Positions 1 to 8,691 are shown, counted from the stretch's first letter. The stretch: DNA of 64,000 bases from Palsa-504 sp963753225 (GCA_963753225.1 CAVWBQ010000020.1:1-64000); one strand, 5' to 3'. Notes: generated from the sequence alone by a model not told the origin. Numbers and translations are program-made.

Positions 1-10
1 TTTAACCAAT

Positions 11-1405
11 ATGTCGTCGAGAACGCGAAGAATGACCACGGCAGTGGCGGGCGCGGCCGCCATCTCCCTGCTCGCCGCGTGCAGCAGTGGCGGCAGCAGT
101 AGCAGCGCCGCCGCCGGCGGCACGACGAGTTCGCCGGCCAGCACCGCGAGCGCGAGCCCCACCGTGACCGTGGTGGCCGGCTCGTGCAGCCCCAACGCCA
201 CCAAGGTCTTGTTCTGGGCCTGGGTGCCGGGGATGGGCCGGGCCGTCACCGAGTTCAACAAGACGCACCCGAACATCTGCGTCACCCAGGAGGACGTCGG
301 CGCCGGCAACCCCGAGTACGTGGCGATCACCAACGCGCTGAAGGCGGGCTCGGGCGCGCCCGACGTGGCCGAGGTCGAGTTCGACGAGCTGCCGTCGTTC
401 GAGGTCACGAAGAACGTCGTGAACCTCGCGCCGTACGGCGCCAACACCTACAAGAGCAAGTTCACGACCTGGGCCTGGGACGAGGTCAGCCAGGGCTCGG
501 GCGTCTACGCGATGCCCGGCGACGCCGGCCCGATGGCCTTCTACTACAACACCAAGGAACTGTCCAAGTATGGCCTCACCCCGCCGACCACCTGGGCGGA
601 GTTCGCCACCGACGCGGCCAAGCTGCACAAGGCCAACCCGAACGCGTACATGACCAACTTCTCGGCCATCGACCTGCAGTGGGTGATGAGCCTGATGGCC
701 CAGGACAACGCGTGGCCGTTCGCCTACAGCGGCGGCAGCAACGTCACCATCAACTGGACCGGGCCGAAGCAGATGGCGTTCGCCAGCTACTGGCAGAACC
801 TGCTGGCCGCGCACGAGGTCAACGCCACCACCGACGTGTCCGCCACGTCCTTCGCGGACCTGGACAAGGGCATCGACGCGGCCTGGCTCAGCTCCGCGTG
901 GGGCCCGTCCTACTTCGCTCCCGACGCCAAGACCTCCCTCGGCAACTGGCGGGCCGCCCCGCTGCCGCAGTGGACCGCGGGCGCTAACGTCGCGGCGAAC
1001 TGGGGCGGCTCGACCTACCCGGTCTTCTCGCAGAGCAAGCACCCGGCCCAGGCAGCCGAGTTCGCCGAGTGGCTGAACGCCACCGACGGGTCGTGGAACA
1101 TCACCAAGACGGCGCCGTCGTCGCTGTTCCCGACGTACCTGCCGCTGCTCAACAGCTCGTCGTACAAGACCATCACCGTCCCGCTGTCCGGCTCCTCGAC
1201 CCCGAACGTGCAGTTCACCGCAGCGGCCAGCCAGATCCAGGGCGTGCCGTGGCCGCCCTTCATGACCGAGGCGCTCACCCAGTCGGCGACCGTGTTCGCC
1301 GGCGTGATGAACGGCAAGGAGACACTCCAGGCGGCGTTCACGAACTTCCAGAACGTCCTGGTGACCTACGCCAAGGCGCAGGGCTTCACCGTCTCCACCG
1401 GATGA
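11..1405 (+). CDS. Sugar ABC transporter substrate-binding lipoprotein
   Basis: Extracellular solute-binding protein (family 1 fold) that captures a sugar or oligosaccharide outside the membrane and hands it to the two permeases encoded next. The 464-residue product starts with a positively charged signal peptide (MSSRTRR) followed by a hydrophobic stretch and the lipobox LAAC, so Cys24 should be lipidated. A low-complexity Ser/Ala linker (about residues 25-55) leads to the binding domain, which has typical motifs such as DVAEVEFDELP and YAMPGDAGPMAFYYN. It is the first gene of a four-gene CUT1 importer. The window begins 10 bp upstream, so its promoter is not visible. Substrate cannot be told from sequence. 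Confidence 0.93.
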   Translation: MSSRTRRMTTAVAGAAAISLLAACSSGGSSSSAAAGGTTSSPASTASASPTVTVVAGSCSPNATKVLFWAWVPGMGRAVTEFNKTHPNICVTQEDVGAGNPEYVAITNALKAGSGAPDVAEVEFDELPSFEVTKNVVNLAPYGANTYKSKFTTWAWDEVSQGSGVYAMPGDAGPMAFYYNTKELSKYGLTPPTTWAEFATDAAKLHKANPNAYMTNFSAIDLQWVMSLMAQDNAWPFAYSGGSNVTINWTGPKQMAFASYWQNLLAAHEVNATTDVSATSFADLDKGIDAAWLSSAWGPSYFAPDAKTSLGNWRAAPLPQWTAGANVAANWGGSTYPVFSQSKHPAQAAEFAEWLNATDGSWNITKTAPSSLFPTYLPLLNSSSYKTITVPLSGSSTPNVQFTAAASQIQGVPWPPFMTEALTQSATVFAGVMNGKETLQAAFTNFQNVLVTYAKAQGFTVSTG

Positions 1406-1416
1406 TCCATGACGTC

Positions 1417-1447
1417 CTGCCGCCAGCCGTGACCCGGCTGGCGGCAG
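1417..1447 (+). terminator. Intercistronic hairpin after the binding-protein gene
   Basis: A perfect 13-bp inverted repeat (CTGCCGCCAGCCG and its complement) with a 5-nt loop (TGACC) sits 12 bp after the lipoprotein stop and before the first permease. There is no T-run. This placement is common in binding-protein operons, where a hairpin stabilises the upstream message or partly terminates, so the lipoprotein exceeds the membrane subunits. The role here is inferred. Confidence 0.7.
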
Positions 1448-1484
1448 GGCCGCCCAGAAAGACTCCGACTAGGACGGAAATGAC

Positions 1485-2423
1485 GTGAGTGCAGTAACCG
1501 CCACCCAGGACGCCGGCACTGGCACCGGACGCCGGCGGCGCTCGGCCTGGATCCAGCGCCGGGACCGCCGCGGAATCTGGTTCGTGGTGCCCTTCCTCGT
1601 CGGCTTCGTGCTGTTCATGATCGTGCCGCTGGTGTACGCGATCTACACGAGCCTGTACACGACCAAGATCATCGGCGGCACCGTCTTCAGCGGGGCCTCG
1701 AATTACACCCAGACATTGCAGTCGTCGCAGTTCTGGTCGGGTGTGGTGCGCGTGATCATCTACGCGGCCATCCAGATCCCGGTGATGCTCGCCATCGCGT
1801 TCTTCTTCGCCTGCGTCTTCGACCTGGGGGTGGCGAAGTTCGGCCGGACGTTCCGGACGATCTTCTTCATCCCGTTCGCGGTGCCCGCCGTGGTCGGCGC
1901 GGTGATGTGGTCGTTCCTGCTCGAGCCGCAGTTCGGGCCGATGGTGCACCTGGCCAACGCGTTCGGCTTCGCCGGAACCAACTTCTTCTCGCCGTCGCTG
2001 ATCCTGCCCTCGATCATCGTCATCGTGATCTGGGAGTGGACCGGCTACAACATGGTGATCCTGTACACCGCGCTGAAGTCCGTGCCGCGTGATGTCGTGG
2101 AGGCGGCGATCCTGGACGACACGCCGCTGTGGCGGATCATCATCCGGATCAAGCTCCCGCTGGTCCGGCCCGCGATCGTGCTGCTCGTCTTCCTCAACAC
2201 GATCGGCGCGCTGCAGTTGTTCACCGAGCCGCTGATCCTGTCGTACTTCGAGACCGGTTCGGTCTCGGTCAACTACACGCCGACCCTGTACCTCTACAAC
2301 ACGGCCATCGCCGCCGACCAGACCAACCTGGCGGCAGCCGGCGCGGTGATCCTCGGCCTGGTCATCGTGGTGATCTCGACGGCCTCGCTGCTGTTCCGGC
2401 GGCGGAGGGGAGAATTCCGATGA
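1485..2423 (+). CDS. Sugar ABC transporter permease (MalF-like)
   Basis: First inner-membrane subunit of the importer (312 aa). It begins with GTG after a short basic N-terminus (GRRRRSAWIQRRDRRG) and has about six hydrophobic segments. Near residues 205-230 it carries the EAA loop (EAAILDDTPLWR...KLPLVRP) that docks on the ATPase. Its stop overlaps the ATG of the next permease (ATGA), so the two are translationally coupled. It is the MalF/UgpA-type partner in the family (BPD_transp_1). Confidence 0.93.
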   Translation: MSAVTATQDAGTGTGRRRRSAWIQRRDRRGIWFVVPFLVGFVLFMIVPLVYAIYTSLYTTKIIGGTVFSGASNYTQTLQSSQFWSGVVRVIIYAAIQIPVMLAIAFFFACVFDLGVAKFGRTFRTIFFIPFAVPAVVGAVMWSFLLEPQFGPMVHLANAFGFAGTNFFSPSLILPSIIVIVIWEWTGYNMVILYTALKSVPRDVVEAAILDDTPLWRIIIRIKLPLVRPAIVLLVFLNTIGALQLFTEPLILSYFETGSVSVNYTPTLYLYNTAIAADQTNLAAAGAVILGLVIVVISTASLLFRRRRGEFR

Positions 2424-3445
2424 CCGAGCTGAAGGGGCGCGGCGACCACGCCGCGAGCCAAAGGGCCGCGGTCCTGCCTGGACCGACGAGCGACGAAGGA
2501 GCGAGGAGGGAAGGCAGGGCCTCAAGGGCGGCCCGGAGGCGAGCGGCGAGACTAGCGGAGCAGGAGAGCACTATCCCGGTAGAGCTCTACGGGCTGCGCC
2601 GCGGCACGGTCTCCCTGCTGACCACGCTCGCCTTCCTGTTCGCGATCTTCACGCTGGTTCCCATCGCCTGGATCGTCATCAACTCGACCAAGACCCAGGC
2701 GAACATCTTCGAGACGTTCGGCTTCTGGTTCGCCAGCCCGTTCAGCTTCTTTCACAACTTCTCGCTGCTGTTCCAGAACGTGGACGGCTACGGCACCTAC
2801 ATCCAGTGGTTCGGGAACACGGCGCTATACGCGGTGATCGGCGGCGGCGGCGCGGCGGTGCTGTCCGCCTTCGCCGGGTACGGTTTCTCCCGGTTCTCGT
2901 TCCGCAGCTCGAAGGTGCTGTTCTACCTGACCCTCGGCGCCTTGCTGGTGCCGATCACCGCGATCACGCTGCCGCTGTACCTCACCTACGCCAAGGCGCA
3001 CCTGATCAACTCGATCTGGGGGATGATCCTGCCCAGCATGATCAGCCCGGTCGGCATCTACCTGATGAAGGTGTACACCGACATCTCGGTCCCCCGTGAG
3101 CTCATCGACGCGGCCAGGATCGACGGCGGAGGCGAGGCCCGGATCTTCTTCCGGGTCGCCCTGCCACTGATGGTGCCGGGCCTCATGACCGTGCTGCTGA
3201 TCAGCGTGGTGGCGGTCTGGAACAACTACTTCCTGCCGCTGCTCATCTTCAACATCAACACCAAGTATCCGCTGGTCGTGGGCCTGGGGCTGTGGTCCGA
3301 GCGGGCGCAGAACAGCGGCAACGCCCAGCTGTTCCCGATGGTGGTAATCGGCGGCCTGGTAACCATCGTCCCGCTGATCGCGCTGTTCCTGCTCCTGCAG
3401 CGGTACTGGCGCGGCGGGCTGCTGCTCGGCAGCATCGCGAACTGA
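2420..3445 (+). CDS. Sugar ABC transporter permease (MalG-like)
   Basis: Second membrane subunit (341 aa). I chose the ATG at 2420 because it overlaps the previous stop by 4 bp; the longer open frame upstream is antisense to nothing useful and lies inside the first permease. The N-terminus is unusual: about 55 charged, Arg/Ala-rich cytoplasmic residues precede the first membrane span (LLTTLAFLFAIFTLVPIAWIV). The EAA motif appears as DAARIDGGGEARIFFRVALPL. The C-terminus RGGLLLGSIAN is typical of MalG-type subunits. It forms a heterodimer with the preceding permease. Confidence 0.92.
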   Translation: MTELKGRGDHAASQRAAVLPGPTSDEGARREGRASRAARRRAARLAEQESTIPVELYGLRRGTVSLLTTLAFLFAIFTLVPIAWIVINSTKTQANIFETFGFWFASPFSFFHNFSLLFQNVDGYGTYIQWFGNTALYAVIGGGGAAVLSAFAGYGFSRFSFRSSKVLFYLTLGALLVPITAITLPLYLTYAKAHLINSIWGMILPSMISPVGIYLMKVYTDISVPRELIDAARIDGGGEARIFFRVALPLMVPGLMTVLLISVVAVWNNYFLPLLIFNINTKYPLVVGLGLWSERAQNSGNAQLFPMVVIGGLVTIVPLIALFLLLQRYWRGGLLLGSIAN

Positions 3446-3463
3446 TTCCGGAGGCCTGTAATC

Positions 3464-4636
3464 GTGGCTGCGATTTCCATGCGTGAGCTGACCAAGGTCT
3501 ACGCGACCGGCGTCAAGGCGCTGGACGCCCTGGACCTGGATGTTGCGGACGGCGAGTTCGTGGTGCTGGTCGGGCCCTCCGGCTGCGGCAAGACGACCGC
3601 GCTGCGGATGGTCGCGGGGCTGGAGCGGATCACGTCGGGCACGATCAGCCTCGGCGACCGCGTGGTCAACGACGTGTCGCCCCGGCACCGCGACGTCGCC
3701 ATGGTCTTCCAGAACTACGCGCTCTACCCGCACCTGTCGGTATACCAGAACATCGGCTTCGCGCTGGAGAACAAGAAGGTCGAGAAGGCCGAACGGGACC
3801 GGCGGATCCGCGACGCCGCCGCGATTCTCGGCCTTGGCGAGCTGCTCGGCCGCAAGCCGAAGCAGCTGTCCGGCGGCCAGCGGCAGCGGGTCGCGATGGG
3901 CCGGGCCATCGTCCGCGAGCCTTCGGTGTTCCTGATGGACGAGCCGCTGTCCAACCTGGACGCCAAGCTCCGCGTGCAGATGCGCTCGGAGGTGCTGCGG
4001 GTGCACCGGTCGATCGGGGCGGCGACGCTGTACGTCACGCACGACCAGACCGAGGCGATGACGATGGGCGACCGGGTGGCGGTGCTGCAGGGCGGGGTGC
4101 TGCAGCAGTGCGACACGCCGCGGGTGCTCTACGACCGGCCGGCCAATGTGTTCGTGGCCACGTTCATCGGGTCCCCGGCGATGAACCTGTACGAGGCGGG
4201 CCTGTCGGCGGACGGGGCGTCCGGTTCCAGGCCCGCGGTGGTGCTCGGCTCGCAGCGGCTGGACCTGCCCGCCCCGGTGGCCGCGCGGGTCGCGGCCTAC
4301 CAGGGCCGCAAGGTGATCGTCGGGGTGCGGCCCGAGGACCTCATCGTGTCCTCCGGGCCGGGGCTGGTCACCGAGGCACGCCTCGTCGAGGTGCTGGGCA
4401 GCGAGCAGCACGTCTACTTCTGGCTCGACGCGACGCCCGCGGCGCAGGCGGCGGCCGCGGCCGCCGCGGCGGACGAGTCGGCGGAGGCGGGCATCCTGGT
4501 TGGCAGCGCCCCCAACGGCATGGCCAGGATCGACCCGCACACTCCGGTCAAGCCCGGCGGGCGCGTCACCTTCACCGTCGACCCGGCCCACCTGTACTTC
4601 TTCGACCCGGACACCGGCCAGGCGATTACCGGCTGA
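3464..4636 (+). CDS. Sugar ABC transporter ATP-binding protein (UgpC/MsmK type)
   Basis: The 390-residue ATPase energises the importer. Walker A is GPSGCGKTT (about residues 37-45), the signature is LSGGQRQRVAMGRAI, Walker B is VFLMDEPLSNLD, and the H-loop is VTHDQTEA. A TOBE/MalK-like regulatory domain follows (GVRPEDLIV). That domain holds an Ala-rich insertion (about residues 325-340) not needed for function and probably grown from GCG repeats. The GTG start lies 18 bp after the permease stop and is preceded by a GGAGG-like site. In many actinobacteria a single MsmK-type ATPase serves several sugar importers; whether this one is dedicated is unknown. Confidence 0.93.
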   Translation: MAAISMRELTKVYATGVKALDALDLDVADGEFVVLVGPSGCGKTTALRMVAGLERITSGTISLGDRVVNDVSPRHRDVAMVFQNYALYPHLSVYQNIGFALENKKVEKAERDRRIRDAAAILGLGELLGRKPKQLSGGQRQRVAMGRAIVREPSVFLMDEPLSNLDAKLRVQMRSEVLRVHRSIGAATLYVTHDQTEAMTMGDRVAVLQGGVLQQCDTPRVLYDRPANVFVATFIGSPAMNLYEAGLSADGASGSRPAVVLGSQRLDLPAPVAARVAAYQGRKVIVGVRPEDLIVSSGPGLVTEARLVEVLGSEQHVYFWLDATPAAQAAAAAAAADESAEAGILVGSAPNGMARIDPHTPVKPGGRVTFTVDPAHLYFFDPDTGQAITG

Positions 4637-5899
4637 CTAGATCTCCCACAGGGTCGCGGCCGGCATCGCGCGCATCCGCGGCCCGAACGGCAGCGTCTGG
4701 GTGCCGGTGTACAGCACGACGCCGGCGATGAAGTCGTCACCGGTCCTGGCGGCCAGGTGCCGCAGGCCGCGGAAGTCGTCAGGGCCGACGGTGGAAGAGG
4801 CCTTGACCTCGATGCCGACGACCTCGCCCCGGCGGTTCTCCAGGACCGCGTCGACCTCCACCTTGTCCTTGGTGCGGTAGTGGAACAGCTCGGCGCGCTG
4901 CCGTGACCAGGTGAGCTGGCGGGCCAGTTCCATCAGGACAAACCCCTCGAGCAGCGGGCCGAGCCTGCCGCCGGGTCTCAGCAGGCTCCGGACGTCCGCG
5001 CCGAGCAGGTTGGCGGCGATCCCCGAGTCGGTGAAGGCGAGCTTGGGCGTGCCGACGGCACGTGCGCTTACGTTGCGCGACCAGGCCGGGATCCGCTTGA
5101 CCAGGAAGACCTCTTCCAGCAGGCCCAGGTACCGGTAGACGGTGCTGGCGGGAAGCCCGGCGTCGCTGCCCACCGCGGTCGCGACCAGGAGCTGGCCGGA
5201 CCGGCCGGCCAGGAGCCTGATCAGCGCCCGCATCTCGGCGGTGCGCTCGATCTCGGATAGCTGGCTGACCTCGCGGGCGACGAGATCGGCCAGGTAGGAG
5301 TCGAAGAAGCGCTCGCGACGGGCCGGGTTGGTGCGGGCCAGCGCCTCGGGGAAGCCGCCACGGACGACTCGTTCGGCATAATCCTGCCTGCTCACGGCGG
5401 ATTCGTGACTCAGTCCCTCACCCTGATCGAAGATGGCGTCCACGAATCGGTCCGCGGTGCCGTCGATCTCTCCCTGGGAGAACGGCCACAGCTCGATCGT
5501 CTCGATCCGGCCGGGCAGCGTGTCCGGCAGGCCACGCAGCGCCAGCACGCGCGCCGACCCGGAGAGCAGGTAGCGGCCGGGTCTGGGGTCGGCGTCGACC
5601 TGTTCCTTGATCGCGAGCAGGAGGTCCGGCACGCGCTGGATCTCGTCGATCACCATCAGCCCGGGCGAGTCCACGAAGCCGGCCGGATCCGTGGCCGCCG
5701 CCTGACGGGTCACCGCGGAGTCGAGGTTGCGCCACTCGGCGTCCCCGCCTTTGGCGACGAGGCCGAGCAGCGTGCTCTTCCCGCACTGGCGGGCCCCGGT
5801 GACGAGGACGACCCTGGTGTCCGCCAGCGCCTCGGTGAGGGCGGTTTCTGAGTGCCGGGCAAGCAGCCTGCCCAGCGGGCTCGGATTGATGCGTACCAC
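4637..5899 (-). CDS. AAA ATPase with C-terminal DUF4143 domain
   Basis: The 420-residue protein has Walker A GARQCGKSTLL (about residues 35-45) and Walker B LMVIDEIQRVPDLL in the AAA_14 part. A DUF4143 region follows, ending in the nuclease-like pattern VEVDAVLENRRGEVVGIEVKAS (Asp then ExK). Members of this family are common but mostly uncharacterised; some are proposed to act in mobile-element or toxin-antitoxin contexts. The gene converges on the sugar ATPase with no bases between the two stops. The GTG start has no good ribosome site and sits in the near-perfect palindrome CACCTGATCAGGGTG (5897-5911), so it may be leaderless or autoregulated. The 23-bp repeats lie 52-137 bp upstream. Confidence 0.85.
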   Translation of the reverse strand: MVRINPSPLGRLLARHSETALTEALADTRVVLVTGARQCGKSTLLGLVAKGGDAEWRNLDSAVTRQAAATDPAGFVDSPGLMVIDEIQRVPDLLLAIKEQVDADPRPGRYLLSGSARVLALRGLPDTLPGRIETIELWPFSQGEIDGTADRFVDAIFDQGEGLSHESAVSRQDYAERVVRGGFPEALARTNPARRERFFDSYLADLVAREVSQLSEIERTAEMRALIRLLAGRSGQLLVATAVGSDAGLPASTVYRYLGLLEEVFLVKRIPAWSRNVSARAVGTPKLAFTDSGIAANLLGADVRSLLRPGGRLGPLLEGFVLMELARQLTWSRQRAELFHYRTKDKVEVDAVLENRRGEVVGIEVKASSTVGPDDFRGLRHLAARTGDDFIAGVVLYTGTQTLPFGPRMRAMPAATLWEI

Positions 5900-5950
5900 C
5901 TGATCAGGGTGTCACACGGCGTCCTGTCAGGCCATGGTTTCTGTCATTCT

Positions 5951-6036
5951 CGTGGTGATCTGGTCGCATGATTCGTGGTGATCTGGTCGCTGGTAGCGTG
6001 GTGAAACAGTCGCCGGGTTGGTGGTGATCTGGTCGC
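5951..6036. repeat. Four iteron-like direct repeats, 23-bp period
   Basis: Copies of CGTGGTGATCTGGTCGC start at 5951, 5974, 5997 and 6020, exactly 23 bp apart. The first two are identical, the third is degenerate (TGAAACAGT in the middle) and the fourth differs at one base. They lie in the divergent gap between the AAA/DUF4143 gene and the RIO kinase gene. They could be a regulator's binding array or the multi-repeat end of a lost IS21-type element (a TGTCA stands at 5942). The spacing and copies are seen directly; the role is inference. Confidence 0.85.
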
Positions 6037-6194
6037 CGCGGGAAAAATCAGTTGCCCGGGCCGGAGGCGGTGTGGCAACCTGCAGCTGTCCGGCCGGCGC
6101 TGTCGGCTGAGCGAAGGGAGGCGCCTCGTGTCTACGACCGTCGCGGGCGTGTTCACGCCTGCCCCCTTGACCGCTCAGCTGAGGAGCACTACCC

Positions 6195-7121
6195 GTGCAC
6201 GACTTTTCTTCACGCAGTGGAGAGTTCAGGACCCGCCGCGGTAAGCGGCGTTTCGACGACGACGAGCCTGCCTCGGTCAAACGCGTCCGGCGCCGCGCGC
6301 TGCCATCGATCGAGGAATTCGACGCGACCGACGGCCTGCCCGAGGGCGACCGGTGGTCGACCTGGGATCAGTCCATTCCGACCCAGCGCGGCCCGGTGCC
6401 GCATCCCGGCTGGCTGGTCACCGACCTGGCCGCCGTCGACACCGAGCTCGGCATCTTGAAGACCGGCAAGGAAGCCGACGTCTTCCTGCTCAGGCGCGGC
6501 GTGCCCGGCGGCCGGTCCTGCCTGCTCGCGGCCAAGCGCTACCGCGACGCCGGGCACCGGATGTTCCACCGGGACAGCAGCTACCTGGAAGGGCGCCGGG
6601 TCAGGGAGTCCCGGACCAACCGGGCGGTGGCGAGCCGGAGCGCGTTCGGGCGCGAGGCCATCGCCGGCCAGTGGGCGCACGCCGAGTTCAGCGCGCTGTC
6701 CCGGCTGTACGCGGCCGGTATACCCGTCCCCTATCCGGCGCAGATCCTGGGCACCGAGCTGCTGCTCGAGTTCATCGGCTCGGCGGACGGGACGGCCGCC
6801 CCGCGGCTGGCCGAGACCCGGCCGGGCCCGGCCGAACTGGCCGGGCTCTGGGACCAGCTGGTGCAGGCGCTGACCGCCCTGGCCAGGGACGGCCTGGCTC
6901 ACGGGGACCTGTCCGCGTACAACCTTCTGGTGCACGACGGGCGGCTGGTGATGATCGACCTGCCCCAGGTGGTCGACGTGATCGCGAACCCGCGCGGCGC
7001 CTGGTACCTCACCCGCGACGCGGAGAACATCGGCCGCTGGTTCACGGCGCGCGGCCTGAGCGGAGTCCGTCCGGAACCCGCGGACCTGGCCGGCCTGCTC
7101 CGTCGCGAAGCCCTGCTCTAG
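6195..7121 (+). CDS. RIO-type serine kinase
   Basis: The 308-residue bacterial RIO1-family protein kinase has the nucleotide-loop motif GKEADV (91-96), catalytic lysine in AAKRY (Lys114), catalytic loop HGDLSAYN (236-243) and metal-binding DLPQ (255-258). The N-terminal 40 residues are basic and probably disordered. The GTG start is supported by GAGGAG about 9 bp upstream. Bacterial RIO kinases of this kind occur across actinobacteria; their targets are largely unknown, so no substrate is claimed. The gene diverges from the AAA/DUF4143 gene across the 23-bp repeats. Confidence 0.92.
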   Translation: MHDFSSRSGEFRTRRGKRRFDDDEPASVKRVRRRALPSIEEFDATDGLPEGDRWSTWDQSIPTQRGPVPHPGWLVTDLAAVDTELGILKTGKEADVFLLRRGVPGGRSCLLAAKRYRDAGHRMFHRDSSYLEGRRVRESRTNRAVASRSAFGREAIAGQWAHAEFSALSRLYAAGIPVPYPAQILGTELLLEFIGSADGTAAPRLAETRPGPAELAGLWDQLVQALTALARDGLAHGDLSAYNLLVHDGRLVMIDLPQVVDVIANPRGAWYLTRDAENIGRWFTARGLSGVRPEPADLAGLLRREALL

Positions 7122-7136
7122 CCGCAGGCCGGCGGG

Positions 7137-7943
7137 TCAGCCCGGTTCCTGGCGGATCGTCACCCTGGGCAGCCTGACCGAGACCGGCTCGGCGGTGGCG
7201 TCGGGCGCCCAGGCGATCAGGGCCATCTCGTGTCCGCCTGCCGGGACCGGGGCCAGGTCGAACTCGGCCCGGCCCGGCCCGGCCAGGGCCACCGGATCCC
7301 GGGGATTCCAGCCGGGCCCGTCCGGGCGCTGGATGCGGGCGACCGCCCGCAGCCGCGTTCCCTTTGGTGCGCCGTCGATGGTGAAGACCACGCGGACCGG
7401 CGCGACCAGTTCGGTGCGCGGGTTCGCGGCGAGCATGCCCGCCGTCACCACCTCGGTCCGCCCGGCCGCGTCGATGAGCGCGGCGCTGTCGATACGCAGC
7501 TGGGTCCGGGACGCGGGGGCCGGGGGCTCGGCCGGTGCCGGCGGCTCGGCCGGGGCCGGCCGGGGTAGCTGGCCGAGCATCCAGGCGCAGACGGGCTCGC
7601 ACTCCCAGCCGGACCAGACCTCGGGGTGCCGTTCGGGCTCGACCTCGGTCTGCTCCGCCTCGACGCGGCGTTCCCAGGCGCCGCCCGTCCGCCGCCGGCT
7701 GAAGACCACCACGAACGAGGCCGCCGTCTGCCACGGCTGAGTCTCGCCCAGCCTGCCCCTGGCTTCGTCTTGCCAGCGCGATACCTGCTCGAGGGTGGGC
7801 CGCGGCCGCAGGTTCGCCATCGCCCGGTAGATGGCGCGCTGGTCGGCCTGGGCGAGACCGCGAAGATCGGTGACCTCCTGCCGGGCGAGAGCCCGCACGT
7901 GCTTGTCCGCCAGGCCCTCGATCGAGCTCAGCTCGTCAGGCAC
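7137..7943 (-). CDS. Helix-hairpin-helix protein with C-terminal beta-rich domain
   Basis: Function unknown (268 aa). Residues about 1-60 (ELSSIEGLADKHVRALARQEVTDLRGLAQADQ) read as paired helix-hairpin-helix units of the DUF4332-like type. Next comes a middle region with W-rich motifs, then a Pro/Ala linker (PAPAEPPAPAEPPAPA, a duplicated 18-bp unit), and a C-terminal part that looks like a beta-sandwich (RVVFTIDGAPKGTRLRAVARI). I placed the start at GTG 7943 because GAGGAG stands 8 bp upstream; the frame stays open further upstream, but those codons have no family-like content. It follows the Cys-rich gene by 71 bp on the same strand, so they may be one operon. Confidence 0.7.
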   Translation of the reverse strand: MPDELSSIEGLADKHVRALARQEVTDLRGLAQADQRAIYRAMANLRPRPTLEQVSRWQDEARGRLGETQPWQTAASFVVVFSRRRTGGAWERRVEAEQTEVEPERHPEVWSGWECEPVCAWMLGQLPRPAPAEPPAPAEPPAPASRTQLRIDSAALIDAAGRTEVVTAGMLAANPRTELVAPVRVVFTIDGAPKGTRLRAVARIQRPDGPGWNPRDPVALAGPGRAEFDLAPVPAGGHEMALIAWAPDATAEPVSVRLPRVTIRQEPG

Positions 7944-8014
7944 GACAAGCTCCTCTCGTCTGTTCGGTCGGGCGGACCCGGGCCCGGTGCCGGGTGCATC
8001 GGGCCCCGGTCCGG

Positions 8015-8530
8015 CTAGACGAACATGTACTCGCCCTGGGGCTCGTGCCCGGCGACGGCCAGGTGACTGTACTCGTCTTCGCAGCCGCCGCAGCAGCGGA
8101 GCTCGAACTTCGCCCCGACCTGGTAGAGGGACCCGCAGCGGTCGACGGGGATGGTCCCCGGCGGCACGTTGACGCAGATGTCGAGGTACAGCCCGTCGCA
8201 GCCCTTCCAGTCCTTGAGCTGGAGTACCGACCGGTCGGGCAGGACGTCGGACAGGTTGAAGTCCGGGCCGTCGCCTATCGACGTGAAGCAGACGTCGAAG
8301 CACCAGTGGCCGCAGATGCACTTCCAGAGGCGCCCCCTGAGGTACACGCGGAACCGGACCTCGAAGGCATCCTTGCGTTCGATGATCGTGTCGTGCTTGT
8401 TCTTGTCGTCGACATCGATGATGTCGGCGTCCCAGTAGGCCCGCAGGTGCCGGGCGGACAGCTCGATTTCGGTAGAGCCGTCAAGCCAGTCCGGCTTGTC
8501 CTCCACGGTCGATACGGTCTGGGTCGACAT
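8015..8530 (-). CDS. Cys-rich protein of unknown function
   Basis: The 171-residue acidic protein is not one I recognise. It has ten cysteines, clustered as KCICGHWCFDVC and RCCGGC, which could bind metal or form disulfides, although no signal peptide is visible. The rest is rich in Asp and Tyr/Trp and looks beta-stranded (FEVRFRVYLRGRLW). The start has AGGAGGCGC upstream, a good ribosome site. A small hairpin (TGGCCG-GAAT-CGGCCA, 8566-8581) lies in its leader. The helix-hairpin-helix gene follows. Confidence 0.75.
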   Translation of the reverse strand: MSTQTVSTVEDKPDWLDGSTEIELSARHLRAYWDADIIDVDDKNKHDTIIERKDAFEVRFRVYLRGRLWKCICGHWCFDVCFTSIGDGPDFNLSDVLPDRSVLQLKDWKGCDGLYLDICVNVPPGTIPVDRCGSLYQVGAKFELRCCGGCEDEYSHLAVAGHEPQGEYMFV

Positions 8531-8664
8531 GAGCGCCTCCTTTGCTCAGATCGTGTAGCCATGCGTGGCCGGAATCGGCCATCGCGTCCATCGTCAGGAC
8601 CGACGCTGAGGCGGCACTAAAGACGGCGCATAGGCGGCAGTTATTTTCCGCGAAATATCACGGC

Positions 8665-8685
8665 TAAGCGATTATTCAGCGCTTA
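8665..8685 (-). terminator. Small hairpin downstream of the SARP gene
   Basis: TAAGCG and CGCTTA form a 6-bp stem with a 9-nt loop just after the stop codon of the minus-strand regulator gene, in an AT-richer stretch. It may end that transcript. It is weak on its own. Confidence 0.4.
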
Positions 8686-8691
8686 ATGCGC

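Noticed and set aside
2825..4591. 588-codon minus-strand open frame opposite the sugar permease and ATPase
   Set aside because: Antisense shadow with His/Arg/Gly-rich composition and no motifs; the plus-strand genes are certain.
5951..6036. CRISPR array
   Set aside because: Only four units, a 23-bp period with 6-bp gaps, no spacers and no cas genes.
5927..6280. 117-codon minus-strand frame across the iterons
   Set aside because: It merely translates the repeats (DQITT units), overlaps the RIO kinase start and has no ribosome site.
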